DNA of 64,000 bases from DATATJ01 sp963789075 (lineage in GTDB: Bacteria; Acidobacteriota; Vicinamibacteria; Vicinamibacterales; CAVVIG01). Location of the stretch: positions 124,001 to 188,000 of the forward strand of contig CAWBJQ010000007.1 in the NCBI GenBank assembly GCA_963789075.1, given 5' to 3'. The notes below the pieces were generated by a model, which saw nothing but the letters and a program-made list of their open reading frames with translations, searched no databases and had not been told where the DNA came from. Positions 46,383 through 56,337 of this stretch are shown piece by piece; position 1 is the first letter of the stretch, and every line of letters begins with the position of its first letter. A program made the translations under genes and the position numbers.

Positions 46383-48610
46383 TCAGACTGGGCGCTTCTT
46401 GAGCAGCAAACACCCGAGAGGCGGGATGATCAGCCGGAGCGACTGGTCGAAACCATGGGCGGCGATCGACTCGGTCGCGACGCCGCCGGCGTTGCCGAGA
46501 TTGCTGCCGCCGAAGATTGCGCTGTCGCTGTTGAGCAGCTCGGCGTAGAAGCCAGGCTCCGGCACGCCGATCCGGTATTCGGCGCGCGGCACCGGCGTGA
46601 AGTTGACGATCATCACGACGAAGTCGCGCGGATCGCGCGCGTAGCGAACGATCGACACCACGCTGTTCTCGTTGTCGTTGCAGTCGATCCAGCGGAAGCC
46701 TGATGGATCGAAGTCCAGCTGGTGCAGCGCCGGCTCGGCGTGGTAGTGCCAGTTGAGCGCCTGCACGTACGCCTTCATGCCCGCGTGCGGCGCCTCGTCG
46801 AGCAGGTGCCAGTCGAGGCTGCGATCGTGGCTCCACTCGCGCCACTGCGCGAACTCGTCGCCCATGAACAGCAGCTTCTTGCCCGGGTGCCCGTACATGA
46901 AGCCGTACAGCGTGCGCAGCGTCGCGAACTTCTGCCACGCGATCGCCCGGCATCTTGTCGAGCATCGCGCCTTTACCGTGCACCACCTCGTCGTGCGAGA
47001 ACGGCAGGATGAAATTCTCCGTGTGCATGTACAAGGCGGAGAACGTCACCAGGTTGTGCGCCCAGCGCCGATAGATCGCGTCCTTGTGCGCGTACTCGAG
47101 CATGTCGTGCATCCAGCCCATGTTCCACTTGTAGGTGAAACCAAGGCCGCCCAGATGCACCGGCCGGCTGACGCCGGGAAACGCCGTCGACTCCTCCGCC
47201 GCCGTGATCGATCCGGGATGCTCGCCGTGCGTGAGCGCGTTCAACTGCTGCAGAAAGCCGATCGCGTCGAGATTTTCGCGCCCGCCGAAGCGGTTCGGAA
47301 TCCACTCGCCATCCTTGCGCGAGTAGTCGAGGTACAACATCGACGCAACCGCGTCCACGCGCAGACCGTCGATGTGATACTCCTCGAGCCAGAAGAGCGC
47401 GTTCGAGAGCAGAAAGTTCCGGACTTCGTTCCGGCCGTAGTTGAAGATCAGCGTGCCCCAGTCCTGGTGCTCGCCTTGCCGCGGATCCGCGTGCTCGTAC
47501 AGCGCCGTGCCGTCGAACCGCGCCAGCCCGTGATCGTCCTTCGGAAAATGACCTGGCACCCAGTCGAGAATCACGCCGAGCCCCGCCTCGTGGCACGCGT
47601 CGACGAACCGCTTGAAGTCTTCGGGCGGCCCGAACCGGCTGGTCGGGGCGAAGAAGCCGAGCACCTGATAGCCCCACGATCCCGAGAACGGATGCTCCAT
47701 CACCGGGCAGCAGCTCGACGTGCGTGAAGCCCATCTCCTTCACGTAGGGCACGAGACGCTGCGCCATCTCGCGATACGTCAGGAAGCGATCGCCCTCCTC
47801 GGGCACGCGCGCCCACGATCCGAGGTGCACTTCGTAGATCGACATCGGATCGGCCAGCCAGCCGCCGCGCGCGGGACGCGCGGCCATCCAGTCGCGATCG
47901 CGCCATTGATACCGCGTGATGTCGTGGACGACGGCCGCCGACTGCGGCGGCACCTCGAACGAAAAGCCGAACGGGTCGCTTTTCTTCAGCAGCGCGCCGG
48001 CCCGCGTCCGGATCTCGAACTTGTATTTCTCGCCGTCCGGCAGATCGGGAATGAAAATCTCCCAAATCCCATTCGGCATCAGATGCCGCATCGCGTGCAC
48101 GCGGCCGTCCCACCCGTTGAAGTCGCCGACGACGCTGACGCGATCGGCGTTGGGCGCCCACACCGCGAAATGAACGCCGGTCGTCGTCCCCACGCGGATG
48201 CGATGCGCGCCGAGCTTGTCGAACGCGCGATGATGCGTGCCTTCGGCGAGCAGATGTAGATCGAAATCGGTCAGCACGCGGCCGTAGCGATACGGATCGT
48301 CCAGCTCGACGATGTGATCGCCCGGAAACGTGAAGCGCAGCCGGTAGTCGACAGCCGCCGGACGAGCCGGATCGCCGGCGACGAGTGCTTCGAACACGCC
48401 GGCCGGGTTTCGGCGCGTCATCGGCTGCAGCGCGCCGGTCGCCATCAGCCGTACCTCGACGGCGTCCGCGCCGGGGTGATACGCGCGAATGACGAGCTCG
48501 CGCCCGGCCTCAGCGGCGTGCGGCCCGAGCACTGCGAACGGATCGCGATGCCGCCCGCCCGCCAGCGCGGCGAGCGCATCGTCCAGAGCGGAAGGGTGTG
48601 CGACGGCCAT
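46383..48610 (-). CDS. glgB: 1,4-alpha-glucan branching enzyme GlgB
   Basis: About 742 residues, with extra bases near 47705 and 46945. The N-terminal CBM48-like domains (DPFAVLGPHAAEAGRELVIR; GTTTGVHFAVWAPNADRVSV; VVGDFNGWDGRVHAMRHLMP) precede the GH13 barrel: GVILDWVPGHFPKD, nucleophile region HIDGLRVDAVASMLYLDY, acid/base region SITAAEESTAFPG, and ILPFSHDEVVHGKGAMLDKM, followed by a C-terminal beta-sandwich. It forms alpha-1,6 branches in glycogen. No other glg gene is adjacent. Both shifts are repaired by removing one base, which argues that they are sequencing errors. Confidence 0.95.
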
Positions 48611-48720
48611 GTCTCGCCGATCTTATCGGCTTTTGTGTTAGAACAGCTGCTGCTCGATCGTTCCGGCATGTGGTCCGGCTTCAGCCGGACCGAGGTTGAA
48701 TCGACTGGAGACCCGTCATC

Positions 48721-50571
48721 ATGAGCAAACGCCAGCAAATTGGACGCCGTCGCTTCATCCAGGCCGTGCCTGCCGCCGTCGCGGCATCCGTCACGCCTCC
48801 CTTCGCTGATGCCCTCGATCGCGCCGAGCTTCAGCCCAGCCGCTCAGGGCGGACGGGCCAGCGCGCCGCCGAAATTCGGCAAAGAGGCGCTGAAGGGCGC
48901 CGAAGAAGTGATCGACCTCCATTTGACCGATGCTGAGGAGGAGGCCGTCCTGCCGGGCGCCAGCCGCAATCGGGACAGCTACGACGAGCTGCGCAAGCTC
49001 GACGTCCCGATCGACACGGAGCCGGCCGATCTGCTTTCATCCAGCGCTGCCGGGCAAGGAGCCGAAAGGCCACTCGACGCGCAACGCGAAGCTGACCGAT
49101 CGGACGTCCGGCGCACGTGTCGGTCTCGTCGAACCTCGAGGATCTCGCGTTCGAGCCGGTCACCGTGCTCGCGTCGCTGATCGAAAGCCGGAAGGTGAGC
49201 TCGACCGATCTCACCAGGATGTATCTCGCCCGCCTGAAGCGGTACGGCGATCCGCTGCACTGCGTCGTCACGCTCACCGAAGAGCTCGCGCTCGCGCAGG
49301 CCGCGAGCGCCGACAAGGAAATCAAGGCCGGGCACTATCGCGGACCACTGCACGGCATCCCGTGCGGCGTGAAGGATCTGTTCGACACCAAAGGCATCAG
49401 GACGACGTGGGGCGCGCAAGCCGTTCGAGCACCGGGTGCCGGACGTCGACGCCACGATCGTCGAGCGGCTGCGCGAGGCTGGCGCCGTGCTGTGCGCGAA
49501 GCTGTCGATGGGCGCGCTGGCGCAGGGCGGCATCTGGTTCGGCGGCTCGACGCGCAATCCGTGGGCGCCCGACACGAGCTCCAGCGGATCGTCGGCCGGC
49601 CCTGGCGCCGCCACGTCCGCCGGGCTCGTCGCGTTCGCGATCGGCACCGAGACGCGCGGCTCGATCATCTCGCCCTCGATCCACGTGCGGCGTCGTCGGT
49701 CTGCGTCCGACGTACGGCCGCGTCAGCCGCTACGGCGCGATGGCGCTGTCGTGGACGATGGACAAGATCGGGCCGATGTGCCGGAGCGTCGAAGACTGCG
49801 CGATCGTGTTCAACGCGATTTACGGCACCGACGGCCGCGACGGCACCGTGGTCGACGCGCCGTTCGACGTGGACACCCGACGTGCCGCTCTCGAGCCTGA
49901 AGATCGGCTACATCGTGAAGGAGTTCGAGCCGCACGAGGGAGGTCCTTCGACAGGCTCAGGACGAGTGGGTGGCGGCGGACGCGGCGGCGTCGATCCGGC
50001 AACCGCGAAGCGGCGCGCGGAGGAGCAGGCGGCGCTGCTGAACGCGGCGCTCGACGTGCTTCGCGCTCAGGGCGCGAAGCTCGAGCCGATGGAGCTGCCC
50101 GACTTCCCACCAACACGCTCAACTTCATTCTCGACGCGGAAGGCGCGGCGGCGTTCGACGATCTGACGCGCAGCGGCGCGGTCAACGAGATCCAGGGCAG
50201 CTCGTGGCGGAATACGTTCCGGACGTCGCGGTTCGTGCCGGCGGTCGAGTACCTCCGCGCGCAGCGCGCGCGCACGCTGCTGATGCAGCAGATGGACGCG
50301 CTCATGTCGAAGTACGACGTGTTCCTCTCGTCGACCGGCAGCGCGATCGCTCGGCATCACGAATCTGACCGGACATCCGGCGCCGTGCCTCAAGGCCGGA
50401 TTCGTCGATGGCACGCCGCGCGCGCTGATGATCACCGGCCGGCTGTACGACGAGGCGAGCGTGCTGCGCGTCGCGCTCGCCTACGAGCGCGCGACGAAGT
50501 GGCACACGATGAACCCGACGCTCGATGAGAACATCAAGAAGATGAAGACGGACGGAGAGGCAGGGCAGTAG
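48721..50571 (+). CDS. Amidase-signature hydrolase with a Tat signal, heavily frame-broken
   Basis: About 615 residues over at least seven base shifts (near 48830, 49020, 49110, 49415, 49680, 49880, 50108 and 50350), most repaired by removing one base. The N-terminus has a twin-arginine signal (GRRRFIQAVPAAVAASV). Amidase-signature motifs: catalytic Lys in LHGIPCGVKDLFDTKGIRTT, the Gly/Ser core WAPDTSSSGSSAGPGAATSA with GTETRGSI providing the cis-Ser and nucleophile Ser, then GLRPTYGRVSRYGAM. It hydrolyses a carboxamide; substrate unknown, and the export signal argues against GatA. A dispersed palindromic repeat is inserted in frame at 49942. Convergent with the cyclophilin gene. Confidence 0.87.
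49942..49969. repeat. Dispersed palindromic repeat inserted in the amidase reading frame
   Basis: Core TCCTTCGACAGGCTCAGGA, flanked by GG and CGAGTGG. The inverse of the same core occurs at 43416-43436 inside the intergenic element. In the amidase it is read as Pro-Ser-Thr-Gly-Ser-Gly between two ordinary coding segments (KEFEPHE and DPATAKRRAEEQAALLNAAL), adding a short Gly-rich loop. Confidence 0.7.
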
Positions 50572-50605
50572 GGCGGGAAGGGACGGCGAGAGGCCTGGAC
50601 GTGGC

Positions 50606-50630
50606 GGCGGGCTGCCCAGCTCCGCCCGCC
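50606..50630. terminator. Candidate bidirectional terminator hairpin
   Basis: GGCGGGC, 11-bp loop, GCCCGCC between the convergent amidase (stop 50571) and cyclophilin (stop 50636) genes. No T-run. Confidence 0.35.
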
Positions 50631-50635
50631 CAGCT

Positions 50636-51291
50636 CTATTTCTCGATTGTCGCCTTCTTGATGTAATCCATCTTCGGGAACTTGGCCTTCAGATAGGCGT
50701 TCCCTTCGCTCTGGATCTGCCCTGATTCGGCTGCTCGCCGTACTGCGCGTTGATCTTGTCCACGACGTCCATGCCGCGACGTCACTTCGCCGAACGGCGC
50801 GAAGCCCTGCGCGTGTCGAGCGAGGCGTTGTCGCCGAAGTTGATGAAGATCTGCGTCGTGCGCGAATTCGGCACCCGCGTGCGCGAACGTAGATGTAGCC
50901 GCGCTTGTTGCTCTCCTTGACCGGATCGTCGGTCATGTTCGCGTTCTGCCAGACCTCCGCGATCGCCGGGTCGCCGTTGATCCCGAACTGCACCATGAAG
51001 TTCGGCACGACGCGGAAGAAGCGGCAGTCGTCGTAGAAGCCGTTCTTCACGAGATTGTAGAAACGATCGGCTTCCTTCGGCGCCCAGTCGCGATGCACTT
51101 CGACCACGAACGGTCCGGCGCATCGTGTCGAACGCTCGCCTTGTACGTGGCGGGCGCCGTTTCGTTGAGCTGCGCCGGCGTCCGCAACTTCGCCTTGCTG
51201 AAGTCCACCTTGCGCAGCCCTGCCCCGCAAACGCGAACGATGCCGCCACCATGATTCCTGACGCGATCAACGCTATCGAACGGACCCTCAT
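50636..51291 (-). CDS. Secreted cyclophilin-type peptidyl-prolyl isomerase, frame-broken
   Basis: About 217 residues; several base shifts (near 51230, 51120, 50880, 50770 and 50720). Signal peptide MRVRSIALIASGIMVAASFA. Cyclophilin core: VVEVHRDWAPKEADRFYNLV, KNGFYDDCRFFRVVPNFMVQ, FGINGDPAIAEVWQNANMTD, NKRGYIYVRA, TTQIFINFGDN, and the C-terminus SEGNAYLKAKFPKMDYIKKA. 'CRFFRVVPNFMVQFGINGDP' is the bacterial active-site segment (FHRV..FM.QGGDP). It catalyses proline isomerisation in the periplasm. Confidence 0.83.
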
Positions 51292-51341
51292 ATGAATCTC
51301 CTTTTCGGTGTATCGGTAATGGTCAGCCTGATCCCTGATCC

Positions 51342-52259
51342 CTAGGCCATGTACAGCGTCCCTTCACCGGCGACGACGGCTTCACCGCCGACGCGGACGC
51401 TGGTGATCTCCTCGTGCTCGACGCCGATCGAGATGTGCACGTGGCTCGGGCGCCCCATCTTCACACCCTGCAGGCTCAGGATGGCGCCCGCCTTTTCGGG
51501 CGTCACCACCTTGTGCCGCACCAGGTAGCAACCCAGCGGTCCGCTCGCGCTGCCGGTCGCCGGATCCTCGATCACGCCGAGGTCCGGCGCGAACATCCGG
51601 CTGTAGACCGTGGCTTTGTCGCTCCCGGACTGCGACGAAAACAGGAACACGCCGTGCGCCTGCGTCTTCGTCTCCGCGCGGAACCGATCGAAGCGATCGC
51701 GCTGCATCGACGCGCTGTCAACCGCGGCGCGCGTCGTCAGCGGCACGAACAGGAACGGCACGCCGCACGAGACGACCTGCACCGGCAGCCCCGTGCCGGC
51801 CACGGCCAGTTCGGACAAGCCCAGCGTCGCGGCCGCACCTGCGGGATCGGCGATCGGATCGCTGAACGTCGGGTTCGGCTGCGTCATCCACGCGAAGGTC
51901 AAGTCGGCGCCGCGCCACGTCAGCGCGACGGGAACCGGTCCGATGCCGAGGCCGAAGACGAAGCGATCGCGATCCGGCTCGATGACGCCGCTGCGCGCCA
52001 GCGCGAACGTGCTGCCGATCGTCGGATGCCCGGCCATCGGGAGCTCTTCACCAGGCGTGAAAATCCGCATGCGCGCATCCGTGTCCGGCCGCTCGGGCGG
52101 CAGCACGAACGTCGACTCGGAGAAGTTCATCTCCTTCGCGATCGCCTGCATCGCCTCCGACGACAGGCCGCGTCCGTCGAGAAACACGGCGAGCTGATTG
52201 CCGCCGAACAGATGGTCGGTGAAGACGTCGTAGTGCAGGTAGCGATATGATCGGGGCAT
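51342..52259 (-). CDS. PhzF-family isomerase/epimerase-like protein
   Basis: An intact 305-residue protein from ATG 52259 (MPRSYRYLHYDVFTDHLFGG). PhzF/DapF-like double fold: NQLAVFLDGRGLSSEAMQAI, the catalytic Glu in EMNFSESTFVLPP, RIFTPGEELPMAGHPTIGST, and the C-terminal repeat MFAPDLGVIEDPATGSASGP. The E-S-T and D-P-A-T-G-S-A motifs are those of active PhzF-like isomerases. Substrate unknown; most genomic members are not phenazine enzymes. It is divergent from the cyclophilin PpiB gene at 52280, with only 20 bp between the starts. Confidence 0.92.
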   Translation of the reverse strand: MPRSYRYLHYDVFTDHLFGGNQLAVFLDGRGLSSEAMQAIAKEMNFSESTFVLPPERPDTDARMRIFTPGEELPMAGHPTIGSTFALARSGVIEPDRDRFVFGLGIGPVPVALTWRGADLTFAWMTQPNPTFSDPIADPAGAAATLGLSELAVAGTGLPVQVVSCGVPFLFVPLTTRAAVDSASMQRDRFDRFRAETKTQAHGVFLFSSQSGSDKATVYSRMFAPDLGVIEDPATGSASGPLGCYLVRHKVVTPEKAGAILSLQGVKMGRPSHVHISIGVEHEEITSVRVGGEAVVAGEGTLYMA

Positions 52260-52279
52260 TCTGGAAAGAGAGCATATCA

Positions 52280-52792
52280 ATGTTGCTAGCGCATTTCACG
52301 ACGACCGACGGTAACTTCACGATTCAGCTGTTCGACCAGGACGCGCCCAAGACGGTCGAGAATTTCGTCGGCCTCGCCGAGGGCACCAAGGAGTGGACCG
52401 ACCCCCGCACAGGAAAAAAGGGCGCTGGCGGCTACTACAACGGCACGGTGTTCCACCGTGTGATCGATGGATTCATGATCCAGGGCGGCGACCCGCTCGG
52501 CCAGGGCACCGGCGGTCCGGGCTACACGTTCGCCGACGAGTTCAGCCCGAAGCGCCGCCACGAGAAGGCGGGCATCCTCTCGATGGCGAACTCCGGCGCG
52601 AACACCAACGGCGGCCAGTTCTTCATCACGCTGGCGGCGACGCCGTGGCTCGACAACAAACACAGCGTCTTCGGCGAAGTCGTCGACGGCATGGACGTGG
52701 TCAAGAAAATCGGCAGCACCGCCACGAGCAAGCCCGGCGATCGGCCGCTGAAGCCGATTACGATTCAGACCGTCACGATCGAACGGAAATGA
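52280..52792 (+). CDS. ppiB: Cytoplasmic cyclophilin-type peptidyl-prolyl isomerase
   Basis: 170 residues without a signal peptide: MLLAHFTTTDGNFTIQLFDQ, DAPKTVENFVGLAEGTKEWT, active-site segment GTVFHRVIDGFMIQGGDPLG, QGTGGPGYTFADEF, ILSMANSGANTNGGQFFITL, and WLDNKHSVFGEVVDGMDVV. All standard catalytic residues (Arg in FHRV, Gln in FFITL context, Phe, Trp/His) are present. An ATG at 52247 would add 11 residues but would overlap the PhzF start, so 52280 is preferred. Confidence 0.95.
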   Translation: MLLAHFTTTDGNFTIQLFDQDAPKTVENFVGLAEGTKEWTDPRTGKKGAGGYYNGTVFHRVIDGFMIQGGDPLGQGTGGPGYTFADEFSPKRRHEKAGILSMANSGANTNGGQFFITLAATPWLDNKHSVFGEVVDGMDVVKKIGSTATSKPGDRPLKPITIQTVTIERK

Positions 52793-52842
52793 CTGACGAG
52801 ACTGGTGACTGAAGACTGGCGCTGGCTGGCGGCTGGCGACTG

Positions 52843-53514
52843 TCATGCTCCATGGCGGCGCAGCAGCGAGGCCGCTTCGCGATGATTTTTCTGTTGCGCT
52901 AATGCGTACGGCGTCAGCCCTTCGCCGTTGGGGGCGTTGACGTCGGCGCCCTGCGCGATCAGCAGCTTCATCAGCTCGAGGTTGCTGTTCGCCGCGGCGA
53001 GGTGCAGCGGACGCCAGCCGCCCGCGTCCGCAGCGTTCACGTCTCCGCCCGCACCGAGCAGCAGTCCGGCCACCATCTTGTGATTGCCGGCGAGCGCGGC
53101 GTGGAGCGGCGTGTTGCCGGTGGGATTGTGCGAGCGTGCGCGGACGTCGGCGCCGCGCGCGAGGAGCGTTTCCGTGATCTTCGCGTGGCCGAAGAATGCC
53201 GCAAGGTGCAGCGGCGTCCAACCATCGTCGCTGTAGGCGGCGATCGCCAGGCCATCCTCGTCGAGCAGACGTTCGGCGCGCTCGAGCTCGCCGGCCGCGC
53301 AGGCTTCGAAAATGGTCAGCGGCGCGCCGCGCGCGACGAGCAGATTCGCAATTTCCTTTTGCTGATGGTAGACAGCGGTTAGGATGGCGCTTTCACCTGT
53401 CCGTGCGCGCGCAGCGATGAGCGCCGGATGAGCGGTCACCATCGCCTTCACGCGCTCGAATTCGCCGGCCTTGATGGCGTCGAATAGCCCAGCGGTATCG
53501 ATGACATCAGACAT
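52843..53514 (-). CDS. Ankyrin-repeat protein
   Basis: An intact 223-residue protein made of about six ankyrin repeats: FDAIKAGEFERVKAMVTAHP, ESAILTAVYHQQKEIANLLV, GWTPLHLAAFFGHAKITETL, GNTPLHAALAGNHKMVAGLL, GWRPLHLAAANSNLELMKLL, GLTPYALAQQKNHREAASLL. No signal peptide or enzymatic domain, so it is probably a cytoplasmic protein-binding scaffold. Convergent with ppiB. Confidence 0.92.
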   Translation of the reverse strand: MSDVIDTAGLFDAIKAGEFERVKAMVTAHPALIAARARTGESAILTAVYHQQKEIANLLVARGAPLTIFEACAAGELERAERLLDEDGLAIAAYSDDGWTPLHLAAFFGHAKITETLLARGADVRARSHNPTGNTPLHAALAGNHKMVAGLLLGAGGDVNAADAGGWRPLHLAAANSNLELMKLLIAQGADVNAPNGEGLTPYALAQQKNHREAASLLRRHGA

Positions 53515-53590
53515 GAACCGATTCTATCCAATCCTAGCGAGGCTGCGCCTCAGACCGGCGAACATGTGCGAGTACGGCTCCGCCTCGCTG

Positions 53591-53750
53591 GTGTCGCGTC
53601 TCCGAAGTTCGTTGTTGCACCGAGGGCGCCGAGGCGCCCGGCCCGCAAGGCGTGAGGAGGGAGAATACCGGGAGTATTTGACCGACGAGCAACGCCGCGG
53701 GGCGGGATGCATCGGCGGCCGAATGCAAACGAACTTCGGAGACACGACAC
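53591..53750. repeat. 160-bp intergenic element with 23-bp terminal inverted repeats
   Basis: The left end is GTGTCGCGTCTCCGAAGTTC followed by GTT. The right end (53728-53750) is its inverse with 22 of 23 bases matching. The interior contains GGCGCC-GA-GGCGCC and the small hairpin AATAC-CGGGA-GTATT (53664-53678). There is no convincing reading frame. It lies between the ankyrin and TonB-type genes, and the flanks show no obvious target duplication. Confidence 0.6.
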
Positions 53751-53815
53751 TAGGCACAGTGCTTGTTTTGCCCCGTCTCCGGCGGGGCGGAGACGTCTTG
53801 AAGACCGTCAGAATA

Positions 53816-56297
53816 ATGTGTTTCGAACTCAGGGAATTTCGGCCTTCAAGACGTCTAGCGCGTACAATCGGCATTCTCCTTCTGGCGATCGGGTGCGGCG
53901 CCGCGACAGCCGGCGCCCAAGCGCCGGCCCCGGCGGAACCGCCGGCCGCGCCGCGCGCCCAGCCGATGCTCGTCACCGAGATTCCCGAAGTGGCGCTGAC
54001 GGACCTGCCGTCCAGCTCAGACCTGTATTCGCTGTTGGAGACGATGCAGGCCGATCTGATTTCCGATCGCATGGACACCGGCGGCCTCGGGATGGGTCAG
54101 CCCGCCCGCATCGGCGCGCACGGCAGCACGTGGACCCAGACGCAGTTTCGGATCGGCGACATCGGCGTGACCGATCCGTCCGGCAGCGGCACCCCGCTGT
54201 TCATGCCCGGCGTATTGGAGTGGGACCACGTGGACGTGCAGACCGGGCTGATGCCGGTCGACGTCAACGCACCGGGGCTCGCGATTACGCTGACACCGCG
54301 CCGCCCCGCCGGCGGCGTGGACGCGCAGCGTCGAAGGCTTCTTCGCGCCGCCTGGCCTTCAGGCCGGCCGCAGCGTGAGCACGCCGCCGGCGATCCAGCG
54401 CATCGACGGGTGGCAGGACGGCAGTCTGCTGTTGAGCGGTCCGGTGATCCCCGGCCGGCTCGGCGTCGTATTCGCCGCGAACGTCGGGCAAGGCAGCCAG
54501 TTCGAGCGTACCGATCTGACGCCGCTCGATTCGAGCATCGTATCGGGATTCGCGCACATCGTGTTCACGCCGAACGCGCGCGACGAAATCCGCATCGTGG
54601 CGTCCGGGCAGCGGACCGATTATCCGTACGCGCATCATGTGGCGTTCGCGCAGCCGGAGTCGAGCGAGCACGACCTGTCCGCGCTCGGCCAAGCCACTTG
54701 GGAACGGAAAGCCGCCGACGCTCTCTCGTGGCGGATCTTCGCCGGGTGGGCGGTGCGTCAGCAGCGGCCGCAGCTGACGCCGACGACGAGCATCGTGACG
54801 GATCGGCTGCAGCAGGGACCGATCGACCAGCTGCTGTCGCCTGGCGATGGCTCGCAGCAGAGCGGCACGCTCGGCGCGCATCTCACCCCGCAGCCGTTCG
54901 AAGCGCTCGGCGTCCGGCACGTGCCGACGCTTGGCGCAACGGCGACGGTCGGCCGCGTGTCCTCGCTGCCGTCGTTCACCGGCCAGGTGGGTGAGCTGAT
55001 CAACGGCGAGCCGGCGCGCGTGTGGAGGTTCACGGACCCCGGCGTGTCGTCGCAGTGGCATTCCACCACGCTCGCGGCCTACGCCGCCGATCACGTGCAG
55101 CTGTTGCCGCGTGTCGCCGCTGACGTCGGTCTGCGGTTCGAGAGCGTGAGCGGCGCGGCCACGGGCTCTACCAGCAGCGTGAGCTGGCAGGACCTGTTTC
55201 CGCGGGCGAGCGTGCGATGGGACATTACGCAGATGCTCGGGCTCTCGGCCTTTGCGGGCTACGGCCGCTACGGCTATGAGCTGCCGCTCAATTGGCTCGC
55301 GTACGGCGACCCGAACGCGCCGACCGGATCCGTCTACCGGTGGACCGGCGCCACGAGCGCCTCGATCGTCCGGCCGAGCGACGTCGGCGCGCTCATCGCG
55401 CGCGTGGGACCGGGCACCGGCGGCAACGCCGCGTTCAGCGCGATCGATCCTGCGCTCAAACGCCCGCACATGGACGAGGTCACGTTCGGCTTCGAATCGC
55501 GGCCGCGCGAGCGCACGGTGATGCGGCTGACCGCGACCGCGCGCCGCGAGCGCCAGATGGTCGGGCTGGTGGACGTCGGCGTTCCGGACTCGACGTACAC
55601 GGTCAGCTACATCACCGACCCGGGCTACAACAACACGATTCAACAGCTGCCGATCTACAACCGATCGCCGGCGACCTTCGGGGCGGATCGCTATCTGCTG
55701 ACGAATCCTGCGAACGATCAGACGACGTACGTCGGCGTCGACATCACCGGGCAGACACAGACAGATCGGCTGTTCTTTCTCTTCGGGGCGACAGCGGGCC
55801 GGTCGGAAGGGCTCTCCGCCAATCGTGGATTTCAGGCGGACGAGAACGACTACGGCGTCATCGGTGAAGTGTTCACGGATCCCAACGCGCGGACGTACGC
55901 GGAAGGACGGAATTTCACTGAGCGCGGCTACACGATCAAGACGTCAGCCGTGTACGCGCTTCCGGACGACTTCCACATCGGCGTCACGGCGCGGTATCAG
56001 GACGGCGAGCACTTCACGCGCGACGTCATCGCCGAGGGTCTGAATCAGGGGCCGGAGGCGATCCGCTCGTTCCGCAACGGCCGCACGCGCTTCACGTTCA
56101 CCATGACGGTCGACGGACGTCTGCGCAAGGGCTTCACGGTCGGCGGGTACACGTTCGACGGGATCCTCGACGTCTACAACATCTTCAACCAGAACATCCA
56201 GGTCGAAGAATTCGACGTCACCGGTCCGAGCTGGCGTGTGCCGACCGCTCTGCAGCCGCCGCGTGTGATCCACGTCGGCTTACGATTTCACTTCTAA
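53816..56297 (+). CDS. TonB-dependent receptor-like outer-membrane protein
   Basis: About 827 residues, with one extra base near 54318. Signal peptide (LARTIGILLLAIGCGAATAG). The plug-like N-terminal part (MLVTEIPEVALTDLPSSSDL, GAHGSTWTQTQFRIGDIGVT, GTPLFMPGVLEWDHVDVQTG) resembles the plug of TonB receptors but lacks a recognisable TonB box. The large barrel has SIVSGFAHIVFTPNARDEIR, LFPRASVRWDITQMLGLSAF and a terminal strand PPRVIHVGLRFHF. It is probably an uptake or substrate-binding outer-membrane protein; ligand unknown. Convergent with the amidohydrolase. Confidence 0.82.
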
Positions 56298-56327
56298 CCA
56301 CGAAGGCCACGAAGGCACGAAGACAAA
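56298..56327. repeat. CACGAAG direct-repeat patch (copy 3)
   Basis: ACCACGAAGGCCACGAAGGC followed by ACGAAGACAA lies directly after the TonB-type gene stop. It has only the left arm of the palindromic elements at 43329 and 46253. It lies between two convergent genes. A related ACCACGAAG stretch forms the last codons of the GT87 gene near 57815. Confidence 0.55.
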
Positions 56328-56337
56328 GAGTGTTCGT

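Noticed and set aside
46973..48610. A truncated branching enzyme with an unrelated Arg-rich C-terminus
   Set aside because: The remaining GH13 motifs continue in the other frames down to 46383; one gene with two extra bases.
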